This document shows positions 1 to 5,234 of a stretch of 8,131 nt of DNA, piece after piece. The stretch spans positions 1 through 8,131 of the forward strand of contig CACYBT010000017.1 of NCBI GenBank assembly GCA_902772715.1. The letters run 5' to 3'. The position numbers and the translations under genes are program-made. Source of the stretch: an uncultured Succinivibrio sp. (lineage in GTDB: Bacteria; Pseudomonadota; Gammaproteobacteria; Enterobacterales; Succinivibrionaceae). Position 1 is the stretch's first letter; every line of letters begins with the position of its first letter. Below the pieces are notes generated by a model, which worked only from the letters and a program-made list of their open reading frames with translations, was not told the DNA's origin and did no database searches.

Positions 1-170
1 TCTCCATTTTCATTGAACGAGGTTCCAAAGGAATCTGTTGCAATGAATGTTGGTAATCCTTTGATACTGATTTCCTGTGTGTCATCGAATTTAAGGCTAT
101 AAATGTATAAACTAGAACATAGTATGCCGAAAATGATTGCTAAAATTATGGATTTTCTAGTAACGCTCAT
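1..170 (-). CDS. lptC: LptC, LPS export system inner-membrane protein (5' part only)
   Basis: Only the first 56 codons are in the window; the gene runs off the left edge. The fragment begins MSVTRKS, followed by one hydrophobic segment (about residues 7-25), then a periplasmic stretch containing LPTFIATDSFGTSFNENG. This matches the LptC layout of a single N-terminal anchor followed by a 'PTY...T..YN..G' strand at the start of the periplasmic beta-jellyroll. In the family, LptC joins the LptB2FG transporter and passes LPS to the LptA bridge. Its ATG lies inside the end of kdsC in another frame (14 nt overlap), which implies translational coupling. The kdsC-lptC order is the usual enterobacterial one, so lptA and lptB probably follow beyond the window. 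Identity rests on the N-terminus plus context; the rest of the domain cannot be seen. Confidence 0.8.
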   Translation of the reverse strand, partial: MSVTRKSIILAIIFGILCSSLYIYSLKFDDTQEISIKGLPTFIATDSFGTSFNENG

Positions 171-738
171 CTGCATAACCACCATCAGCGTTGAGTATTC
201 CTTTAGATATCAAGATTAGATCGCATAGTTCGCGCATAGCACCATATCCGGCTCGGTTCTGAGTAACATAATCTGCATACTGTTTAATGAAAGGGTGAGC
301 ATCACAAGGACAGGCACAAACGGAGGCGATTCTAAACATGGGCATATCATTTAGATCGTCGCCAAAACACACTACTTCATCAGTGCTTATACCAAGTGAC
401 TGACATATTCTGTTTAGGGCCTCATCTTTTGAACCTTCTCCCTGAACTATATGTTCAACATGTAAATCCTGCATTCGTCTTACAGTAAGGTTGGCACTGC
501 GACCAGTAATCACTGCACATTCAATGTTTTCCTTGCGTAAAGCGGCAATACCAAATCCGTCCCGGGTGTTAAAGCGTTTTAATTCTACATGTTCATTATC
601 ATAATATATGCCGCCGTCCGTTATACTGCCGTCAACATCAAATGCCAGCAGTTTTATCGAAGAAAGTCTTGATAATAGTTCAGCGCTAATTTTTCCGTAG
701 CAAGTATTTATCTTTAGATCGTTATTTGTGGATTTCAT
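157..738 (-). CDS. kdsC: KdsC, 3-deoxy-D-manno-octulosonate 8-phosphate phosphatase
   Basis: A 193-residue HAD-superfamily phosphatase, close to the 188 residues of E. coli KdsC. It hydrolyses KDO-8-phosphate to KDO in the cytoplasm, the step before CMP-KDO formation for LPS inner core. Motif I is DVDGSITDG (residues 34-42), with D34 as the expected nucleophile and D36 as general acid. Motif II is TGR (78-80), the motif III lysine is K104 in GEGSKDEAL, and motif IV is GDDLND (126-131), which binds Mg2+ with D34. There is no large cap domain, as expected for the tetrameric C0 subfamily. Most family members read DVDGVLTDG, so S38 and I39 are mild deviations. The ATG at 738 has the ribosome site TAAGGT 6 nt upstream. 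The gene is followed by overlapping lptC and probably transcribed from the extended -10 promoter at 779-787. kdsD, its usual upstream partner, is absent here. Confidence 0.95.
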   Translation of the reverse strand: MKSTNNDLKINTCYGKISAELLSRLSSIKLLAFDVDGSITDGGIYYDNEHVELKRFNTRDGFGIAALRKENIECAVITGRSANLTVRRMQDLHVEHIVQGEGSKDEALNRICQSLGISTDEVVCFGDDLNDMPMFRIASVCACPCDAHPFIKQYADYVTQNRAGYGAMRELCDLILISKGILNADGGYADERY

Positions 739-778
739 GGAATTACCTTATGTCATCTCAGCATTTATATCATCTTTG

Positions 779-787
779 ATTATAGCA
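779..787 (-). promoter_or_regulatory. Extended -10 promoter for kdsC-lptC
   Basis: On the minus strand the sequence reads TGCTATAAT, a perfect sigma-70 -10 hexamer (784-779) preceded by the TGn extension (787-785). The region 17 nt further upstream (about 802-807, ATAAAA) is a poor -35, which extended -10 promoters tolerate. Transcription would begin near 772, giving a leader of about 34 nt before the kdsC ATG at 738. This is a match by eye, not a mapped start site. Confidence 0.55.
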
Positions 788-952
788 GTTTGCTACTAAT
801 TTTTTATAGAGATGGTTGTTGTATTGTTGCGAAATTTAGAAAAAAATTTTTTTCGGTAAACTGAAGTGAAGAGTTCCACGTTGACGTTTTGCTTAAATTG
901 TTTTTAACCTAATATAGCTGGTAGTTTAAGCACACTCTAAAAGTTTATGCAC

Positions 953-1002
953 TCAGTTCTAACTTAAAAGGCTAATCCTTTTGATATATCAGAGTGAACT
1001 GA
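953..1002. repeat. Nested inverted repeat, potential RNA hairpin
   Basis: The outer arms TCAGTTC (953-959) and GAACTGA (996-1002) are perfectly complementary. Inside them AAAAGG (966-971) and CCTTTT (977-982) form a perfect 6-bp stem with the 5-nt loop CTAAT. A competing arm exists: CACTCT (933-938) can pair with AGAGTG (991-996), which overlaps the outer right arm, so the two pairings exclude one another. No clear T-run follows, so this is not a standard terminator. It could be part of an mla 5' leader, a small RNA or a protein-binding site; nothing in the sequence decides between these. Confidence 0.4.
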
Positions 1003-1017
1003 AAAATATTACGCGGT

Positions 1018-1059
1018 AAACCAATCAAATTTTACACCATAAAAAGCAAATTGGTTTTT
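1018..1059. repeat. AT-rich stem-loop with 3' T-run
   Basis: AAACCAAT (1018-1025) pairs perfectly with ATTGGTTT (1050-1057). Inside it TTTTA (1030-1034) pairs with TAAAA (1040-1044) around the loop CACCA, leaving a 4/5-nt internal loop between the two helices. The right arm runs into TTTTT (1055-1059), so it could act as a weak intrinsic terminator for a short transcript started upstream. The stem has few G-C pairs, so termination would be inefficient. Either a structured leader element or a terminator of a small RNA is possible. Confidence 0.35.
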
Positions 1060-1094
1060 AAGACACTAACCCAGTGTTATCAATGGGGTGACGC

Positions 1095-1151
1095 ATGTTT
1101 TTAACATTTTTGCTGCGGAACACAGAAGACTTGTTTGTAGAATATGATTAG
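1095..1151 (+). CDS. Possible 18-residue leader peptide upstream of mlaF
   Basis: A short ORF from ATG (1095) to TAG (1149-1151) encodes MFLTFLLRNTEDLFVEYD. Its main support is the sequence GGGGTGA at 1085-1091, which can pair with the 16S rRNA tail over seven positions with one G-U wobble, at a good distance from the ATG. This is a stronger ribosome site than that of mlaF itself. The ORF ends 96 nt before mlaF. CCCA (1070-1073) could pair with TGGG (1084-1087) and hide the ribosome site, and the inverted repeat at 1117-1162 spans the stop codon. I recognise no family. Length alone is no evidence of coding, and the candidate mla promoter lies downstream, so the ORF is translated only if a promoter exists further upstream. 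Confidence 0.25.
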   Translation: MFLTFLLRNTEDLFVEYD

Positions 1152-1162
1152 ACAGGTGTTCC
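1117..1162. repeat. Inverted repeat GGAACAC/GTGTTCC upstream of mlaF
   Basis: GGAACAC (1117-1123) and GTGTTCC (1156-1162) are perfect 7-bp complements separated by 32 nt. As RNA this is a long-loop stem covering the stop of the possible leader ORF. As DNA it could be two half-sites of a regulator. No T-run follows immediately, so a terminator is unlikely. Confidence 0.35.
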
Positions 1163-1190
1163 TATCATTTTATCGTTAAAAATAATTTTT

Positions 1191-1217
1191 TTGTAATCTG
1201 TCTTTTTTTGATAAAAT
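1191..1217 (+). promoter_or_regulatory. Candidate sigma-70 promoter of the mla operon
   Basis: TTGTAA (1191-1196, 4/6 match to the -35 consensus) and TAAAAT (1212-1217, 5/6 match to the -10) are separated by 15 nt, two short of ideal. Transcription would start near 1224, leaving a leader of about 24 nt that still includes the ribosome site GGAAG (1237-1241), 6 nt before the mlaF ATG. The surroundings are very AT-rich, so chance matches are easy. Confidence 0.3.
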
Positions 1218-1247
1218 TAGCAGTGAGTTTAATTTTGGAAGTTTGGA

Positions 1248-2045
1248 ATGAAGAATAGCGACTGTTTGGTTAGCGTTAAAAACGTTTTCTTTTCTTATGC
1301 GAATAAAAAGATCTACAGAAATCTTTCCATGGAAATACCCAGAGGGAAAATTACTGCTATTTTAGGCCCATCAGGAACAGGAAAAACCACAATTCTACGT
1401 TTAATTGGAGCTCAGTTAACCCCAGATAGTGGAGAAATAGAGTTTGATGGAGTAAAAATACATAGTCTGCGACGTAGTGCCCTGTATGAATTTAGAAAAC
1501 GTATGAGTATGTTGTTTCAGAGTGGGGCTCTGTTTTCAGATATGACTGTATTTGAAAACGTTGCTTTTCCTCTTGAAGAACATACCAAACTTCCAGAGGA
1601 ACTGATTTTTGATGTTGTAATGATGAACCTTGAAGCAGTTGGAATGCGGCAGGCAGCTAATCTTTATCCTTCGGAGCTGTCAGGAGGCATGTCACGTCGT
1701 GCTGCACTAGCTCGTTCCATTGTTCTTGATCCTGAACTTATCATGTATGATGAACCTTTTGTAGGACAGGATCCTATTACGAAAGGTGTTCTTGTTAAGC
1801 TAATTGCTGATATCAACAAGTCTTTAGGTAAGACTTCAGTTGTAGTGACCCACGATGTTAAGGAAATACTGGAAATTGCCGATTATGTGTATATTCTTGC
1901 TGATGGCAATGTTCTTGGACAGGGCACTCCTCTTGAAATCACGCAAAGTTCCAACCCTAGAGTAAAACAGTTTATAGAAGGTGATTTTGATGGCCCTTAT
2001 GCTTATACAATAAAGGGTTCCCAAAATTATATTGAGGATTTGTAA
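1248..2045 (+). CDS. mlaF: MlaF, ATPase of the Mla phospholipid transporter
   Basis: A 265-residue ABC ATPase, near the E. coli length of about 270. It powers lipid movement by the inner-membrane MlaFEDB complex, which keeps phospholipid out of the outer leaflet of the outer membrane. Motifs in order are Walker A GPSGTGKT (40-47), Q-loop Q91 in MLFQSGALF, ABC signature LSGGM (144-148), Walker B LIMYDEP with catalytic E169 (164-170), D-loop region GQDP, and switch histidine H202. The SGALF after the Q-loop and LSGGMSRRAALAR are typical of MCE-associated ATPases. The C-terminal tail (QFIEGDFDGPYAY) corresponds to the MlaF extension that in E. coli reaches over to contact the neighbouring MlaF/MlaB half. 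It is the first gene of the operon, with ribosome site GGAAG at 1237-1241, and its TAA overlaps the mlaE ATG in TAATG. Confidence 0.96.
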   Translation: MKNSDCLVSVKNVFFSYANKKIYRNLSMEIPRGKITAILGPSGTGKTTILRLIGAQLTPDSGEIEFDGVKIHSLRRSALYEFRKRMSMLFQSGALFSDMTVFENVAFPLEEHTKLPEELIFDVVMMNLEAVGMRQAANLYPSELSGGMSRRAALARSIVLDPELIMYDEPFVGQDPITKGVLVKLIADINKSLGKTSVVVTHDVKEILEIADYVYILADGNVLGQGTPLEITQSSNPRVKQFIEGDFDGPYAYTIKGSQNYIEDL

Positions 2046-2818
2046 TGACTGATTTTATTGGAATGCTAGGGCGCTATGCTCTAAGAAAAATTACTTCGTT
2101 GGGACGGTCTACCATTATCTTTTTCAATTCCATATTTGGTGTACCTAATTTAAAAAAGGCATTTCCTCTGTTAGTAAACCAAATCTACTTTATTGGTGTA
2201 CAGTCAATCATCATTATTTTGGTTTCTGGTCTTTTCATTGGTATGGTTCTGGGATTGCAAGGTTTTAATATCTTGAAGAATTTTATGGCTACAGGTTCTT
2301 TAGGTACTTTGGTTTCTCTTGCAATTATCCGTGAATTAGGTCCAGTAGTATCGGCTCTTTTATATGCAGGACGTGCAGGATCGGCACTGACTGCGGAAAT
2401 AGGTCAGTTAAAGGCATCCGAACAGTTGTCTGCCATGGAAATGATGGCTGTTGATCCACTTAAAAGAGTAATTGCTCCAAGATTCTGGGCAGGATTAATC
2501 AGCATGCCTATTTTGTCGTTGCTGTTCTGCCTTATTGGTATTTATGGCGGTAAACTTGTAGGTGTAGATTGGCTTGGTCTTGATGATGGTATTTACTGGT
2601 CAGGTATGCAGGCAAGTGTTGATGTTTGGGATGATCTTATTCCGATGCTGATTAAAGCAGTTTCTTTTGGATTTATCTGTACATGGATAGCTCTGTTTAA
2701 TGGCTATGATTGTCGTCCAACTTCTGAGGGAATAAGTAGAGCAACAACTGCCACTGTCGTTCAGTCTTCGCTGGCTGTTTTGGGTATGGATTTTATCCTC
2801 ACAGCCTTAATGTTTTAA
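2045..2818 (+). CDS. mlaE: MlaE, permease of the Mla phospholipid transporter
   Basis: A 257-residue MlaE/YrbE-family membrane protein (E. coli 260). The N-terminal amphipathic segment (about 1-45) is followed by hydrophobic helices near 48-73, 85-115, 148-170, 200-220 and 240-257. Hallmark stretches are the ELGP-VVSALLYAGRAGSA block (97-114), the EQLSAMEMMAVDP coupling helix that docks on MlaF (126-138), APRFWAG (144-150), and a GYDC...EGISRATTATVV segment near the C-terminus. Two copies form the membrane core beneath the MlaD ring and hold lipid between them. Its start overlaps the mlaF stop by one base, so translation is probably coupled and the two subunits are made in similar amounts. 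No catalytic residues are expected and none appear missing. Confidence 0.96.
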   Translation: MTDFIGMLGRYALRKITSLGRSTIIFFNSIFGVPNLKKAFPLLVNQIYFIGVQSIIIILVSGLFIGMVLGLQGFNILKNFMATGSLGTLVSLAIIRELGPVVSALLYAGRAGSALTAEIGQLKASEQLSAMEMMAVDPLKRVIAPRFWAGLISMPILSLLFCLIGIYGGKLVGVDWLGLDDGIYWSGMQASVDVWDDLIPMLIKAVSFGFICTWIALFNGYDCRPTSEGISRATTATVVQSSLAVLGMDFILTALMF

Positions 2819-2830
2819 CAGGAAGAAAAA

Positions 2831-3328
2831 ATGAAGTATTTAAAAACCGAGATTTTAGTTGGATGTTTTATGCTTATGGGCATAGTTGCCGCAGTAATTT
2901 TGGCACTGCAGGTGGCGGGATTAGTGTTTAATTCTAAGACTGAGACTTATACTGTATATGCCAAATTTTCTGATATCGGTTCCTTAAGACTGAGGGCACC
3001 GGTGCGTATTGGCGGTGTTAACATAGGAAGAGTATCTGGGATTAGCCTTGAACCAGAGACTATGACACCGATTGTTGCCATAGGTATCAGCAAGGAGTTT
3101 GATAAAATTTCCAATGAATCTAAGGCTAGTATTCAGACATCTGGACTTATCGGAGAACAGTATATTGCAATAACTCCTGGTTTTTATGATGAAGAAATGG
3201 GGACAACATATCTTAAGGATGGAGATTACATTGTTGACACCGGTTCGGCTGTAATATTAGAAGATTTGATCTCAAAATTTGTATTTAATTCAAGTGTTAA
3301 GACTGGTGAAGAATCAAAAAAAGACTAG
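2831..3328 (+). CDS. mlaD: MlaD, MCE-domain subunit of the Mla transporter
   Basis: A 165-residue protein with one N-terminal transmembrane helix (about 8-30) and a single MCE domain (about 38-117) facing the periplasm. In E. coli six copies form a ring with a central hydrophobic pore through which lipid passes between MlaE and MlaC. Conserved MCE signatures include YTVYAKFSDIGSL (40-52), APVRIGGVNIGRV (56-68) and SGLIGEQYIAI (104-114). L106 and I107 fall where E. coli has the pore-lining L106-L107. The C-terminal ILEDLISKFVF helix (142-152) matches the E. coli helix that completes the pore. The tail after it is about 13 residues, shorter than the long disordered E. coli tail (183 residues in total). 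Ribosome site GGAAG lies 5 nt before the ATG, and the gap after mlaE is 12 nt. Confidence 0.95.
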   Translation: MKYLKTEILVGCFMLMGIVAAVILALQVAGLVFNSKTETYTVYAKFSDIGSLRLRAPVRIGGVNIGRVSGISLEPETMTPIVAIGISKEFDKISNESKASIQTSGLIGEQYIAITPGFYDEEMGTTYLKDGDYIVDTGSAVILEDLISKFVFNSSVKTGEESKKD

Positions 3329-3353
3329 TTTTAGTATGTTGTTTTGTGTAAAG

Positions 3354-3361
3354 AAGGGGGG
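3354..3361 (+). promoter_or_regulatory. Ribosome binding site that fixes the mlaC start
   Basis: AAGGGGGG lies 4 nt before ATG 3366. It selects this start over the longer in-frame reading that begins at 3279 inside mlaD, because only the 3366 start puts the signal peptide at the N-terminus. Confidence 0.75.
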
Positions 3362-3365
3362 TAAT

Positions 3366-3980
3366 ATGAAAAAGATTTACGCACTGTTTTTATCTTTGAT
3401 TTTGATTTTTGCAAGTACTGTGGTTTTTGCTGATTTTGACAAAAGTAATCCTTATCAGCTGGCCAATCAGGTTGCAAGTAGCACGATAGCTGAGCTCAAA
3501 GCCAATAAAGATCATATTGGCGATGCAAATGTAGCAGCTGGTATTATTGATAAATATCTCTTTCCATATATTGATATCAAATATGCCGCATACAAGGTAA
3601 TGGGTCCTTCCCTAAAGAGTCTTTCAGAGGAGGATAGACAGAAATTCACTGATGCTTTCTCTGAGTACATGAAAGACAGTTTTGTAAGCGTTCTTTCAAA
3701 ATACACCAATCAGGTAATTGTCCCAGCAGAGGAAAAAACAGTCGCCTCGAATGAGACCATGGCTGCGGTTAAATTGTTGATTCGTGAGTCCGGTAAACAG
3801 GATTTGGAACTTGTTTTAAAACTTAGAAAGAACTCTAAAACTGGCGAATGGAAAGCCTTTGACATCGTTGGCGAAAAAATCTCCATGCTAGATGCCAAGA
3901 TTTCTGAATTATCTCCAATTATCAAATCCCAAGGTGTTGATGCTGCAATTGCTAAATTAAAGGAATCAACAAAAAAATAG
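3366..3980 (+). CDS. mlaC: MlaC, periplasmic phospholipid shuttle
   Basis: A 204-residue protein from ATG 3366 (E. coli 211). The N-terminus MKKIYALFLSLILIF...VFA is a classic Sec signal peptide with predicted cleavage after A22, leaving DFDKSNPY. The mature part follows the MlaC/Tgt2 fold: the 'NPY.L' opening, an FPYIDIKYAAYKVMG segment (66-80) at the position of E. coli LPYVQVKYAG, the R-Q-K-F-T-D-AFSEYMKDSF helix (91-106), and RKNSKTGEWKAFDIVGEKIS (154-173), the most diagnostic stretch. MlaC carries a phospholipid in a hydrophobic pocket between the outer-membrane MlaA-porin complex and MlaFEDB. It is preceded by the strong ribosome site AAGGGGGG, so it may be translated more than the membrane subunits, which suits a soluble shuttle. 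mlaA is not in the window, as is usual. Confidence 0.95.
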   Translation: MKKIYALFLSLILIFASTVVFADFDKSNPYQLANQVASSTIAELKANKDHIGDANVAAGIIDKYLFPYIDIKYAAYKVMGPSLKSLSEEDRQKFTDAFSEYMKDSFVSVLSKYTNQVIVPAEEKTVASNETMAAVKLLIRESGKQDLELVLKLRKNSKTGEWKAFDIVGEKISMLDAKISELSPIIKSQGVDAAIAKLKESTKK

Positions 3981-3997
3981 ACAAGCATTAGTCTGTT

Positions 3998-4002
3998 AAG
4001 AG
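3998..4002 (+). promoter_or_regulatory. Ribosome binding site that fixes the mlaB start
   Basis: AAGAG lies 7 nt before ATG 4010. A GTG two codons earlier (4004) is in frame but only 1 nt from this site, too close for initiation, so ATG 4010 is preferred. Confidence 0.6.
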
Positions 4003-4009
4003 TGTGTAT

Positions 4010-4255
4010 ATGGAGTTACCAACTGAATTTACTTTCAATACCGTGCCGCAGATGTGGAAATGTAAGGATGAAATATTCACAAAAGATAGCATTGATACGC
4101 AGGCAATAAAAAAGATTGATGCGGCCGGTGTGGCTTTTTTGGTGCAGTGGTCTAAGACACTTCCTCAGAAGAAACTGCGTTTACTAAATACTCCGCAGCA
4201 AGTAATTAATCTTATCGATACTTATCGTGTGAGTGTGCTATTTCAGATTGAGTAA
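4010..4255 (+). CDS. mlaB: MlaB, STAS-domain subunit of the Mla transporter
   Basis: An 81-residue cytoplasmic STAS-domain protein (E. coli 97). In the complex each MlaB binds one MlaF and stabilises and activates the ATPase. Evidence is the operon position and the core IDAAGVAFLVQWSK, which aligns with E. coli VDTAGLALLVHL, followed by the LRLLNTPQQVINLIDTYRVSVLF strand-helix unit. The conserved STAS Ser/Thr (T52 in E. coli MlaB) is Ala here: the motif reads D-A-A-G, where T52 falls on the first Ala (codon GCG), residue 38 from ATG 4010. That residue sits at the MlaF interface in E. coli, so either the interface has adapted or the contact is lost. The start is set at ATG 4010 from the AAGAG spacing rather than the in-frame GTG at 4004. 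The gap from mlaC is 29 nt and the gap to darP is 6 nt. Confidence 0.88.
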   Translation: MELPTEFTFNTVPQMWKCKDEIFTKDSIDTQAIKKIDAAGVAFLVQWSKTLPQKKLRLLNTPQQVINLIDTYRVSVLFQIE

Positions 4256-4261
4256 TAATTT

Positions 4262-4825
4262 ATGGTAGAACAGCAGTATTTTGAAGGTTTTGATAAAAGT
4301 GCCGAAAATGACAGTCGTAGTGCTCATAAAAGAGAAGCACAGGCTTTAAGAAAGCTGATTGAAAAAATTGCAAATTTAGGTGAGCAGAGTTTCAATAAGA
4401 TTATTTTAAAGGATGATGTCAAGGCTGCAATACTGGTTGCACGTAAATTAAAGGCTAATTCTGATGAGCGGCGCAGGCAGCTACAATACGTGGCTAAGTT
4501 GCAGCGCTCTTATCCTGATGATAACCTGGAGGAACAATTTGCCGCTCTAGGTTCTTCATCTAAGACGGATCCTAAGGTTTTACGTCTTGAAAGATTAAGA
4601 GAAAAACTGATTCAGGGAGATATTTCGGTTCTGAATGCACTATGTTCTCTGATTCTGGATATTGACAGAAATAAATTGCGGATTTTAGTAAAAAAAGCCA
4701 AAGAAGAGCAGAGTGTTGCAGATATGGTACAGAAGGAAAAACCGCACTCACGGCATCTCTATAAGTTTTTAAAACAGGAGATTGCACGAGCTAATGTTGA
4801 ACTTCCTGATGAACTTTTAAAGTGA
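4262..4825 (+). CDS. darP: DarP (YjgA, DUF615), ribosome assembly factor
   Basis: A 187-residue DUF615 protein, close to the 183 of E. coli YjgA/DarP. It is a highly charged, mostly helical cytoplasmic protein that binds late 50S precursors and aids maturation of the large subunit near the peptidyl transferase centre. Diagnostic features are SRSAHKREAQALRKLIEKIANL (18-39), matching E. coli SKSEIKRDAEELKRLG, the DERRRQLQYVAKLQR block (68-82), the RLREKLIQGD helix (111-120), the DIDRNKLRILVKKAKEEQ segment (133-150), and the C-terminal SRHLYKFLKQ (163-172). An acidic, probably disordered N-terminus (1-17) is usual. The gene starts 6 nt after mlaB with no strong ribosome site, so it probably relies on translational coupling. 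In E. coli it lies next to pmbA; its link to the mla operon here is unusual, and I see no functional reason for it. Confidence 0.92.
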   Translation: MVEQQYFEGFDKSAENDSRSAHKREAQALRKLIEKIANLGEQSFNKIILKDDVKAAILVARKLKANSDERRRQLQYVAKLQRSYPDDNLEEQFAALGSSSKTDPKVLRLERLREKLIQGDISVLNALCSLILDIDRNKLRILVKKAKEEQSVADMVQKEKPHSRHLYKFLKQEIARANVELPDELLK

Positions 4826-4853
4826 CCTTTCTATTGTCCTATCGGTGTTTATT
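4826..4853. other. Short convergent gap between darP and the DUF2750-like gene
   Basis: Only 28 bp separate two converging operons. I see no G-C stem followed by a T-run on either strand, so no intrinsic terminator can be called. Transcripts may end by Rho or overlap at their 3' ends. Confidence 0.6.
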
Positions 4854-5234
4854 TTAGATTGCAAATGGATCTTCTACGGCAAAATCTTTATCTTTTACCG
4901 GCATAAAACCTATTAGAACGTTAGGTTGTGATTTAAGCATTGGTAGCCATTTTTCATTCCATGCGTCTTTGGTTACGAACTGTGAATGCATTTTCTCGTG
5001 GCCATTGATTTGAGCATAGTTCCTTGCTAATTCCTCATAACACCACACTGGAATAATACTGTAGATATTGTTGTCATCATCTTCCTCGGTGTCTTCTAAA
5101 ATCAATGGCCCTTCGTCATCCACTAGCAGATAGAGACCTTTGGCTTCTGCACAGACTCTCATAAACATGGCCTGACGATATTCAGAATTTAACTGTAATA
5201 TAGCCTCATATTCCTTGGTTGTAAGTTTCTCCAT
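4854..5234 (-). CDS. DUF2750-like small acidic protein
   Basis: A 126-residue soluble protein without signal peptide or membrane segment. It has an N-terminal helix (TTKEYEAILQLNSEYRQAMFMRV, about 5-27), a strand-like GLYLLVDDEGPLIL (33-46), an acidic stretch (47-55, TEEDDDNN region), and a C-terminal half with IIPVWCYEELARNYA (60-74), a WNEKWLPML helix (92-100) and a closing VLIGFMPV strand (106-113). This order, a 'P-W-..-E-A' helix, then 'W-lp-L', then 'v-FP', resembles DUF2750 proteins, whose function is unknown. The assignment is from memory of the pattern. Its ATG overlaps the uvrA TGA in TGATG, and AAAAGAGG (5248-5241) gives a good ribosome site 6 nt upstream, so it is co-transcribed with and probably coupled to uvrA. 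A role in repair is only a guess by association. Confidence 0.7.
   Translation of the reverse strand: MEKLTTKEYEAILQLNSEYRQAMFMRVCAEAKGLYLLVDDEGPLILEDTEEDDDNNIYSIIPVWCYEELARNYAQINGHEKMHSQFVTKDAWNEKWLPMLKSQPNVLIGFMPVKDKDFAVEDPFAI

Larger units (their letters stand above)
739..1247. other. Divergent intergenic region between kdsC and mlaF
   Basis: A 509-bp stretch with no long gene, strongly AT-rich. Reading left to right it holds the kdsC promoter (779-787), an A/T palindrome (841-853), a hairpin-forming segment (933-1057), a possible 18-codon ORF with a strong ribosome site (1085-1151), an inverted repeat across the end of that ORF (1117-1162), and a candidate mla promoter (1191-1217). It carries no tRNA and no recognisable riboswitch. 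In E. coli, yrbG lies between kdsD-kdsC and mlaF; no remnant of yrbG or kdsD is visible here. Confidence 0.8.

Noticed and set aside
865..880. CRP-like sequence AGTGA-N6-CCACG
   Set aside because: Only 7 of 10 core positions fit and the right half is poor; not distinguishable from chance.
881..915. Possible plus-strand promoter with TTGACG (881-886)
   Set aside because: The -35 is good, but at proper spacing only weak -10 hexamers occur; TAATAT at 910-915 is 23 nt away.
981..992. Palindrome TTGATATATCA resembling an FNR box
   Set aside because: An FNR site needs TTGAT-N4-ATCAA; the half-sites here are too close and the right half is incomplete.
1836..2024. Minus-strand open frame inside mlaF
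   Set aside because: Shadow of the conserved ATPase; no ribosome site or recognisable product. The same holds for antisense frames at 3512-3709, 3710-3988 and 4572-4787.
3279..3365. In-frame N-terminal extension of mlaC starting inside mlaD
   Set aside because: It would bury the signal peptide 29 residues in and overlap mlaD; the strong ribosome site lies directly before ATG 3366.
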